Source: Chloroflexi bacterium RBG_16_68_14 (GTDB lineage Bacteria; Chloroflexota; Dehalococcoidia; DSTF01; RBG-16-68-14). From it: a stretch of DNA of 8,804 nt. Both the position numbers and the translations under genes were made by a program. Below the pieces are notes generated by a model that was not told the origin of the DNA, ran no database searches, and saw only the letters and a list, made by a program, of their open reading frames with translations. Positions 1 through 4,517 of the stretch are shown in pieces. Numbering within the stretch: position 1 is the first letter of the stretch; each line of letters starts with the position of its first letter. Location: NCBI GenBank assembly GCA_001796995.1, contig MGOB01000065.1, forward strand, positions 35,961 through 44,764, given 5' to 3'.

Positions 1-192
1 GGGCGCGCCCGCTTCCACCAGGTCGTATTCGAGTTCGAGCCGTGCGACGACCGCGGCCGCGCCCTGCGCCTCCACCAGCCCCGTTGTGTGCGCAGTGACG
101 CTGGCTTGATTCACCGCGCCGTCCCCGCGCAGCGCCGACGTGAGCCATTCGTCGGTAACCTGCTCGGGGCACTCGGGGATCGGGTGATCCAT
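1..192 (-). CDS. Aminoglycoside-phosphotransferase-like kinase, N-terminal part only
   Basis: This is the first 64 codons of a gene that runs off the left edge; the frame is open to position 1. The protein starts MDHPIPECPEQVTDEWLTSA and continues to a VARLELEYDLVEAGAP segment. This layout (P-x-x-x-x-x-V-T-x-E-W-L near the start, then an R-L-x-L-x-Y-D strand followed by a G-x-P turn) resembles the N-terminal lobe of the phosphotransferase family that includes ecdysteroid-kinase-like and DUF1679-type proteins. The ATP-binding lysine, the HxDxxxxN catalytic loop and the metal-binding Asp would lie outside the window, so activity cannot be judged. The start is well supported: AGGAGG at 197-202 lies 4 nt upstream, and the ATG overlaps the stop codon of the upstream cyclase gene as TGATG, implying translational coupling. 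The substrate is unknown. The family call rests on a short stretch and is moderate. Confidence 0.6.
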   Translation of the reverse strand, partial: MDHPIPECPEQVTDEWLTSALRGDGAVNQASVTAHTTGLVEAQGAAAVVARLELEYDLVEAGAP

Positions 193-1550
193 CAGCCCTC
201 CTCCCGCCAGCGCACCTCGTACAGCCGCACCGGGTCCTCGAAGCCGCGTAGCGCCGTCTCGCCTCGGTCCGCGAACAGGAACCCCTTGCCCGCCACAAGA
301 CCTCTCACAGTATCCGAGGTGAGTATCTCGCCGCCCTGCGCCTTGGTCGCAATCCGCGCCGCCGTGATCACCGCTGTCCCGAAAAAGTCATCCTCCTCAG
401 CGATGGGCTCACCCGCGTTCAGGCCCACCCGTACCTGGATGGGCTCAGCAGCCGACGCGCTGTGCTCCGCGAAGGCGCGCTGCAGGGCCACGGCGCACTC
501 CAGCGCCCGCGTGGCTGACGAGAACGAGGCCATGAAGCCGTCGCCCATCGTTTTCACCTCGCTGCCGCCGTGGGCACGCAGCGCCTCCCGCACGATGCGC
601 TCGTGGGCGCGCAGCACCTCCCGTGCACCGGCGTCGCCCAGCCGCTGCGTTAACGATGTGGAGGCCTCTACGTCAGTGAAGAGGATGGTGCGGAAGGCGC
701 CCGCCTCAGGTGTCGCAGGCTCTGCTGTCTTGACCTCCTCTCCCTCGCCCAGGAACTCATCGATGGCCGCCGCTAGCGCCTCCATGTTCTCCAGGTAGGT
801 AACCCCTGATGTCCCTTCAAGGAGGAACAATTCGGCGTTTGGAATCTTGGAAGCAAGCTCCTGAGCAACCTCCACACGTACGATCGGGTATCCACGCCTC
901 TGAATCACAAGCGTTGGTGCTTCCACCCTTGGGAGGAGATGCGTGACATCGATATCGTCACCGGCTTTGTCCAGCGCTTTCGCCACGTCCGGGGTCGTGC
1001 ATTCTCGGAACACGGCGGCCGCGCGGTGCGCCTCTTCCCCCTGAGGCCAGCCGTACGCCAAGTGCGCCAGCATTTCTGTGTACGTCTCCCAGTCCTCGTC
1101 CATCAGAGCTCGGAGCGCTCCGACCTGGGGGCCACTTGCAAAGTCCGTGCCTCGTGCGAAGCTGCACCACAAGATGAGATGCGATACCCGCTCCGGATTT
1201 CGGGCAGCATAGACAATCGCTGCTGCGCCGGTGAGATGATGTCCAAACAGAGCAAAGCGCTCCAGGCCGAGACGGTCTACTACCGCCTCCAAGTCCAAGA
1301 TCAATCCTTCAAGAGAGACACCAGCCACGTTACGCTGGGACAAACCACTGCCCCGGTGGTCGTACCGAATATGCCTCCGCTTCTCTGCCAGCCGTTCGTC
1401 CCAGGCTCGCCAGAGCGGGACCTGTAGCTCCAGTTGCACATGGCTCCACGGAGGTACTGGCATCTCCACGAAGGGCATCCCTTCCCCCATCGTCCAGTAG
1501 GCGATGCTGACGCCGTCCTTGGTCTTCGCGTACTGGATGCGCGGCTCCAT
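192..1550 (-). CDS. Alpha/beta-hydrolase-fold / class III nucleotide cyclase fusion protein (degenerate copy)
   Basis: 452 residues. Residues 1-270 have an alpha/beta-hydrolase fold, with the YDHRGSGLS strand at 63-71 and YAARNPERVSHL at 114-125. Residues about 286-448 form a class III adenylate/guanylate cyclase domain (FTDVEASTSLT at 291, KTMGDG at 333). The same domain order occurs in Mycobacterium tuberculosis Rv1900c. The hydrolase triad looks absent: the nucleophile elbow reads GHHLTG (His105 for Ser), Tyr221 sits where the acid is expected, and Gly249 replaces the His. In the cyclase domain both metal Asp residues (D293, D337), Lys333, Asp388 and Arg399 are present, but the transition-state Asn is Ile395. 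No signal peptide or membrane segment is visible, so it is probably cytosolic. I prefer the ATG at 1550 over the one at 1565: it matches the N-terminus of the neighbouring paralog and overlaps that gene's stop as TGATG. A sensor role for the hydrolase half is inference. Confidence 0.9.
   Translation of the reverse strand: MEPRIQYAKTKDGVSIAYWTMGEGMPFVEMPVPPWSHVQLELQVPLWRAWDERLAEKRRHIRYDHRGSGLSQRNVAGVSLEGLILDLEAVVDRLGLERFALFGHHLTGAAAIVYAARNPERVSHLILWCSFARGTDFASGPQVGALRALMDEDWETYTEMLAHLAYGWPQGEEAHRAAAVFRECTTPDVAKALDKAGDDIDVTHLLPRVEAPTLVIQRRGYPIVRVEVAQELASKIPNAELFLLEGTSGVTYLENMEALAAAIDEFLGEGEEVKTAEPATPEAGAFRTILFTDVEASTSLTQRLGDAGAREVLRAHERIVREALRAHGGSEVKTMGDGFMASFSSATRALECAVALQRAFAEHSASAAEPIQVRVGLNAGEPIAEEDDFFGTAVITAARIATKAQGGEILTSDTVRGLVAGKGFLFADRGETALRGFEDPVRLYEVRWREEG
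1496..1550 (-). repeat. 55-bp direct repeat, copy 1 (5' end of the downstream fusion gene)
   Basis: This segment matches 2806-2860 at 54 of 55 positions and covers codons 1-18 plus one base of the fusion gene. The single difference (1509 against 2819) is a synonymous GTC/GTG change in the Val14 codon. Similarity stops abruptly on both sides: nothing upstream of the ATG matches, and the proteins diverge strongly after residue 18. Confidence 0.95.
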
Positions 1551-2860
1551 CACTGCTGCTCCCACGCGACGGCGTACACCCGCACGGGCTCGCCGACGCC
1601 CTTCATCTCGCGCTCGCCGCGGTCCTCGAAAGTCACGCCGGCCGACGTGCGCGCCAGATCGCGCACGGTCGCCGACACCAGCACCTCCCCCGGGGACGAC
1701 AGGGCACAGACGCGCGCCGCCACGTTCACGGCGCCGCCGTAGACGTTGTGCTCCTCGCGGATCACGTCGCCGGCGTGGATGCCGAGATGCAGGCGCAGCT
1801 CGCTCTCGGCGCTGAGGGCGTGGCAGCGCAGCGCGGCGTCGATCGCCTCGCGCGCCGACGTGAAGACGGCCATGACGCCGTCCCCGAGCACCTTGCCCTC
1901 GGCGGGCGTGCCGCCGGCCTCGCGGATGGCGGCGCGCAGCCGCTCGTCCAGGGCGCGGGCCGCCGCGCGGAACGCCGCGTCGCCCATGCGCTCCGTGAGC
2001 GCGGTGGAGCCGGCGATGTCGGCGAAGAGGATGACGGCCGTGCCGGATGGGAGGCCGCCCACCGGCTCCTCGTCTTGCTGTACGCCCTCCCGCAGGAAGG
2101 CATCGAACTCCGCTACTAAGTCGATGTTCCAGCCGGTCAAGGCTGGTGCTTCGTTCGGAGTCAGCCGCGCGCCCGGTATGGCTGCGGCCAATCTCTGTGC
2201 CTGGCCACGGTGGCCCGCCCAGGCCACGACCAGCGTCTTCGCTCTCACCTCCGCTAGCTCGTTGCTAACGTCCCAGTTTCTTAGCTGTTCCCAGAAAGAG
2301 ATATACGCCTGTGGCGTGACCTCTTCCTTCAACATAGAAGCCCGCTCAGGCGCGATATCAGCACGCCAGAGCAACGCCGCGGTGGCGTCACAAGCCATGG
2401 GCCAGTTCTTCTTCGCCAGATCCCAGATCGACTCCCACGGGTCCCAGGGAAAATCCACAGGCCGAGCAAGGCCGCCCGCGATGCCAAGATGGGACACCTG
2501 GCCGGGGTGGCGTGCAGCATAGGCTATTCCTACCATCGCCGAGAATCCGCTGGTGATCAGCTGAATCTCCTCAAAATGCAGACCGTCCACAACTGAGCTT
2601 AGGTCGCTCACGAAGGCATCGAGAGAGAAATCATCGGCATCGCGGTCAGAAAGCCCGAATCCTCGATTGTCGTAGCGGACCAGCATCCGGCCGCGGCCCA
2701 GATATTCGTTCATATCGCGGATTTCGGCCATCTGTAGCTCAAGCTGCAAGTGGCTGAGCGGCCCGAAAGGACAGATGATGAGCGGTTGCCCGCTCCCTAT
2801 CCCGTAGTAGGCGATGCTCACGCCGTCCTTGGTCTTCGCGTACTGGATGCGCGGCTCCAT
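1550..2860 (-). CDS. Alpha/beta-hydrolase-fold / class III nucleotide cyclase fusion protein (more canonical copy)
   Basis: 436 residues. Residues 1-258 form an alpha/beta-hydrolase-like domain (YDNRGFGLS at 63-71, YAARHPGQVSHL at 114-125). Residues about 272-434 form a class III nucleotide cyclase domain. The cyclase keeps the metal Asp pair (D281 in LFADIAGST, D327 in LGDG), Lys323, the catalytic Asn379 and Arg383; the base-selecting position is Asn372 rather than the usual Asp or Thr, so ATP versus GTP preference cannot be read. The hydrolase half looks inactive: GFSAMV at 105-110 retains a Ser but appears two residues short against the usual G-x-S-x-G-G elbow, and no acid or His is visible in the expected places (AWAGHRG, APALTGW). 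It is the first gene of a TGATG-coupled run with its paralog and a kinase. A possible promoter ends 9 nt before the ATG and no Shine-Dalgarno is seen, so a near-leaderless message is possible. The product is probably cAMP or cGMP. Confidence 0.9.
   Translation of the reverse strand: MEPRIQYAKTKDGVSIAYYGIGSGQPLIICPFGPLSHLQLELQMAEIRDMNEYLGRGRMLVRYDNRGFGLSDRDADDFSLDAFVSDLSSVVDGLHFEEIQLITSGFSAMVGIAYAARHPGQVSHLGIAGGLARPVDFPWDPWESIWDLAKKNWPMACDATAALLWRADIAPERASMLKEEVTPQAYISFWEQLRNWDVSNELAEVRAKTLVVAWAGHRGQAQRLAAAIPGARLTPNEAPALTGWNIDLVAEFDAFLREGVQQDEEPVGGLPSGTAVILFADIAGSTALTERMGDAAFRAAARALDERLRAAIREAGGTPAEGKVLGDGVMAVFTSAREAIDAALRCHALSAESELRLHLGIHAGDVIREEHNVYGGAVNVAARVCALSSPGEVLVSATVRDLARTSAGVTFEDRGEREMKGVGEPVRVYAVAWEQQ
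2806..2860 (-). repeat. 55-bp direct repeat, copy 2 (5' end of the upstream fusion gene)
   Basis: Partner of the repeat at 1496-1550, with 54 of 55 bases identical. It encodes MEPRIQYAKTKDGVSIAY, the shared N-terminus of the two fusion proteins. The identity includes third codon positions, which protein-level selection alone would not easily preserve. Confidence 0.95.
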
Positions 2861-2869
2861 GGCGAGAAT

Positions 2870-2899
2870 ATCCTACCACCATCGGAAGCGGTCTGCGAA
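2870..2899 (-). promoter_or_regulatory. Possible promoter of the fusion-gene run
   Basis: On the minus strand, TTCGCA (2894-2899) and TAGGAT (2870-2875) are separated by 18 nt. The -10 fits the TANNNT pattern; the -35 matches TTGACA at 4 of 6 positions. Only 9 nt separate the -10 from the ATG, so transcription would begin within a few bases of the start codon. It lies in the 54-nt gap after the DUF3237 gene. The match is weak, and read-through from upstream is equally possible. Confidence 0.35.
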
Positions 2900-2914
2900 C
2901 GGCCGCGGGCGTGG

Positions 2915-3373
2915 CTAGAGAATAGCGTATACCTTGTAGCCGACCCAGTTGGGCGCGAACCTGCCCACGGCCACCGCCACGATCCGGTTCAGCCAGCCGT
3001 ACTTCTCGGACGCGGTCTCGTAGACCGGCGCGGTCCGGAAGTAGTACTCGGACGGGTCCAGCGTCTCACCTTGCAGCGCTCGCTGGAAGGCCTCGGGCGG
3101 GAGGTGGATGATGCCCCGGTAGTAGGTGTAGATGAGATGGCCGTCGTCGGTGCGCATGGTGCCCCGAACGTCCAGCTCGCCCGCGCCATCGGGACGGAGG
3201 AGGAGCCAGTCGCCTCCTCCCGGGAGCACCTCGCCCTTCAGCTTCGGGCCCTCGAAGGTGCCGCCCTTGACGTAGTAGATCCGCCGGTCGCCGTGGGGGG
3301 TAGCTCCCATCTGCTGCGGCTCCTCCAGGTCCACGCTCACCTCGAACAGGAACTCGGCGTTCAGGTCTGCCAC
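2915..3373 (-). CDS. DUF3237 family protein
   Basis: 152 residues from the GTG start. The protein follows the DUF3237 pattern throughout: MADLNAEFLFEVSVDLEEPQ at the start, then GATPHGDRRIYYVKGGTFEG, a G-GGDWLLLRPDG-ELDVRGTMRTDDG block, IYTYYRGI, YYFRTAPVYETASEKYGWLN and a C-terminal VAVGR strand. The family is a small beta-rich single-domain protein of about 150 residues with no assigned biochemical function that I know of. No signal peptide or membrane segment is visible. The start at 3373 is chosen because AGGAGG lies 6 nt upstream and the family-like sequence begins there. An ATG at 3421 would add 16 unrelated residues and overlap the O-methyltransferase gene. The 26-nt gap to that gene suggests one operon, but no shared pathway can be deduced. 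Confidence 0.88.
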   Translation of the reverse strand: MADLNAEFLFEVSVDLEEPQQMGATPHGDRRIYYVKGGTFEGPKLKGEVLPGGGDWLLLRPDGAGELDVRGTMRTDDGHLIYTYYRGIIHLPPEAFQRALQGETLDPSEYYFRTAPVYETASEKYGWLNRIVAVAVGRFAPNWVGYKVYAIL

Positions 3374-3379
3374 GGTCTG

Positions 3380-3385
3380 CCTCCT
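3380..3385 (-). promoter_or_regulatory. Ribosome binding site of the DUF3237 gene
   Basis: AGGAGG on the minus strand, 6 nt before a GTG codon at 3373. This perfect spacing decides the start in favour of GTG over the upstream ATG at 3421. Confidence 0.8.
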
Positions 3386-3399
3386 CTCTGAATGCGTCT

Positions 3400-4032
3400 T
3401 CACCCGCCTCGCTTGCGACAAAGGAGCTCACCACGGGGAATCGGAATGAGCACACACTCCAGCTCTGGATGCGACTCCGCCGCCTCCCGAAAGCCGGCGA
3501 GGTCATCGGCGTGGGAGAGCAGGTTGTCGGCGACGAGCAGGCCGCCGGGACGGAGCAGGCGCACCAGGGGCTCCAGGAAGTCCAGGTACAGCTCCTTCTC
3601 CGTGTCCAGGAAGGCCAGGTCGAAGGGCCCGTCCAGGGTCGCCAGCGTCTGGCGACCGTCGCCCTCCACGATGGTCACCAGGTCGTCCATCCCCGCGTCC
3701 GAGAGGCTCCGCCGCGCCCGTTCGATCTTCGCCGGGTCGATCTCGAGGGTGGTCACGTGACCTCCCGTCTCCCCGGCCGCCGTCGCCAGCCAGACCGTGG
3801 AGTAGCCGCCCGACGTGCCCACCTCCAGGATGCGCCGGGCGCCAGCGATCTTCACCAGCAGGTTGAGGAAGGCGCCCACCTCCGGCGTCACGGAGCGGAG
3901 GCGCCGCTCCCTGGGCGTTCCGTCAGCGCGGTCGCGGCGGTCTTCCTCCTCCAGTCGCCTCAGAACCGCGGCCGCTCGCTCGTCCACCGTTGCCTTCCCG
4001 TATGCATGAAGGCGGGCCCAGAACCGGTCCAT
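3400..4032 (-). CDS. Class I SAM-dependent O-methyltransferase (Methyltransf_3 / catechol-OMT-like)
   Basis: 210 residues from the ATG at 4032. It transfers a methyl group from S-adenosylmethionine, probably to a hydroxyl of a small molecule; the substrate is unknown. Visible motifs are the SAM-binding loop ILEVGTSGGYST (residues 68-79), the acidic TLEIDP strand (94-99), and FDLAFLDTEKELYLDF (136-151) followed by LLRPGGLLVADN. The Asp of FLD and the Asp-Asn of ADN fit the divalent-metal site of this family. The length is normal. The start is uncertain: no Shine-Dalgarno precedes the ATG, which sits in the loop of a strong hairpin 28 nt after tRNA-Cys. A GTG at 3987, with a GGAAGG-like site before it, would give 195 residues and keep every motif. 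The gene may be fed by the tRNA promoter. It is followed after 26 nt by the DUF3237 gene. Confidence 0.88.
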   Translation of the reverse strand: MDRFWARLHAYGKATVDERAAAVLRRLEEEDRRDRADGTPRERRLRSVTPEVGAFLNLLVKIAGARRILEVGTSGGYSTVWLATAAGETGGHVTTLEIDPAKIERARRSLSDAGMDDLVTIVEGDGRQTLATLDGPFDLAFLDTEKELYLDFLEPLVRLLRPGGLLVADNLLSHADDLAGFREAAESHPELECVLIPIPRGELLCRKRGG

Positions 4033-4046
4033 CGGCTCTGGGCCCG
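4013..4046 (-). promoter_or_regulatory. Hairpin enclosing the O-methyltransferase start codon / end of the tRNA transcript
   Basis: On the minus strand CGGGCCCAGA (4037-4046) pairs perfectly with TCTGGGCCCG (4013-4022). The stem continues inward through a G-U pair and CCG/CGG, giving 14 pairs around a 6-nt loop, ATGGAC. The first three loop bases are the annotated start codon (4032-4030). It begins 14 nt past the CCA end of tRNA-Cys. No run of T follows, so it is not a textbook intrinsic terminator. It may be a T-less terminator, a 3' processing signal for the tRNA precursor, or a structure hiding the start codon. Confidence 0.65.
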
Positions 4047-4060
4047 TCTCACCGTTCGTG

Positions 4061-4135
4061 TGGAGGCGACGACCGGATTCGAACCGGTGATCGGGGTTTT
4101 GCAGACCCCTGCCTTAACCACTTGGCTACGTCGCC
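4061..4135 (-). tRNA. tRNA-Cys (anticodon GCA)
   Basis: 75 nt including an encoded CCA. Acceptor stem GGCGACG pairs with CGTCGCC, followed by discriminator T (U73, usual for tRNA-Cys) and CCA. The D arm is closed by GCC/GGC. The anticodon arm is GGGGT-CTGCAAA-ACCCC with anticodon GCA. A 4-nt variable region GATC is followed by T arm ACCGG-TTCGAAT-CCGGT. All stems pair. It is the last gene of a three-tRNA cluster, 63 nt after tRNA-Leu. Confidence 0.97.
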
Positions 4136-4149
4136 CCGAACCGACTGCG

Positions 4150-4189
4150 ACAAGGGCCGGGGCCCCGCCTCTGGCGGGCCGCCCCTTGT
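4150..4189 (-). other. Hairpin between tRNA-Leu and tRNA-Cys
   Basis: ACAAGGG (minus, 4183-4189) pairs with CCCTTGT (4150-4156). Inside is a second helix GGCCCGCC / GGCGGGGCC with one bulged base and loop AGA. There is no T tract, so the structure fits a precursor-processing spacer or partial attenuator better than a terminator. This is read from pairing only. Confidence 0.5.
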
Positions 4190-4198
4190 GGGCTCCTC

Positions 4199-4283
4199 TG
4201 GTGCCGAGGAGGGGATTCGAACCCCTACACCCGAAGGCACGGCCCCCTCAAGGCCGCGTGTCTGCCAATTCCACCACCTCGGC
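4199..4283 (-). tRNA. tRNA-Leu (anticodon GAG)
   Basis: 85 nt, class II tRNA with encoded CCA. Acceptor GCCGAGG pairs with CCTCGGC, discriminator A. The anticodon arm CGGCC-TTGAGGG-GGCCG gives anticodon GAG, reading CTC and CTT codons. The long variable arm TGCCTTCGGGTGT is typical of leucine tRNAs. The T arm is AGGGG-TTCGAAT-CCCCT. It is the middle gene of the cluster, 11 nt after tRNA-Trp. Confidence 0.97.
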
Positions 4284-4294
4284 TGAACGCTGCC

Positions 4295-4370
4295 TGGCAG
4301 GAGTGGAGGGACTCGAACCCCCGACCTGCGGTTTTGGAGACCGCTGCTCTTCCAACTGAGCTACACTCCT
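4295..4370 (-). tRNA. tRNA-Trp (anticodon CCA)
   Basis: 76 nt with encoded CCA. Acceptor AGGAGTG pairs with CACTCCT, discriminator G (usual for tRNA-Trp). The anticodon arm GCGGT-CTCCAAA-ACCGC gives anticodon CCA. The D arm AGCTCAGTTGGAAGAGC and T arm are normal. It is the promoter-proximal gene of the Trp-Leu-Cys cluster. Confidence 0.97.
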
Positions 4371-4380
4371 CCGCATCCGG

Positions 4381-4410
4381 AGTATAGCAACGCCCTCCCG
4401 AGGGGGTCAA
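4381..4410 (-). promoter_or_regulatory. Promoter of the tRNA Trp-Leu-Cys operon
   Basis: On the minus strand, TTGACC (4405-4410) and TATACT (4381-4386) are separated by 18 nt. Each box matches the sigma-70 consensus at 5 of 6 positions. The mature tRNA-Trp begins 10 nt after the -10. The sequence just after the -10 is CCGG, a GC-rich discriminator of the kind linked to stringent control of stable RNA promoters. The spacer holds a small palindrome, CCCTCccGAGGG on the plus strand (4393-4404). Confidence 0.8.
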
Positions 4411-4441
4411 CTGGCCCGGCGAACGGGCCGGCGCCCTCGGT

Positions 4442-4471
4442 TTGACGGCGCAGTCCTCCCAGCCGTACAAT
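4442..4471 (+). promoter_or_regulatory. Promoter of the M16 peptidase gene
   Basis: TTGACG (4442-4447) and TACAAT (4466-4471) are spaced by 18 nt, each matching the sigma-70 consensus at 5 of 6 positions. Transcription would begin near 4478, about 40 nt before the ATG. It is divergent from the tRNA promoter, with 31 nt between the two -35 boxes. That gap contains an inverted repeat GGCCCG-gcgaa-CGGGCC (4413-4429), a possible shared operator. Confidence 0.7.
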
Positions 4472-4482
4472 GACTTGACATA

Positions 4483-4506
4483 GGGCGAGCCCCAAACGGC
4501 TCGCTC
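4483..4506 (+). other. 5'-leader hairpin of the M16 peptidase mRNA
   Basis: GCGAGCC (4485-4491) pairs perfectly with GGCTCGC (4498-4504) around loop CCAAAC, extended by two flanking pairs (one G-U). It begins close to the predicted transcript start and ends 11 nt before the ATG. No Shine-Dalgarno is seen between hairpin and ATG, so the structure may protect the 5' end or affect initiation. Confidence 0.5.
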
Positions 4507-4517
4507 CCTTTCATCTC

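Noticed and set aside
88..798. 236-codon open frame on the plus strand
   Set aside because: It lies opposite the cyclase domain of the downstream fusion gene; Ser/Arg/Ala-rich translation without motifs.
1551..1565. Upstream ATG at 1565 as start of the downstream fusion protein
   Set aside because: It adds MGAAV before the conserved MEPRIQYAK start, while the ATG at 1550 matches the paralog and forms the TGATG coupling seen again at 192.
3374..3421. ATG at 3421 as start of the DUF3237 gene
   Set aside because: It would overlap the O-methyltransferase gene and add non-family residues; the GTG at 3373 has a perfect AGGAGG at 6 nt.
3469..4359. 296-codon plus-strand frame
   Set aside because: It crosses the O-methyltransferase antisense and all three tRNA genes, so it cannot be a real protein.
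4475..4480. Perfect TTGACA as a second -35 box before the M16 gene
   Set aside because: The bases 16-18 nt downstream (CGGCTC region) do not resemble a -10 box; the pair at 4442/4466 is better.
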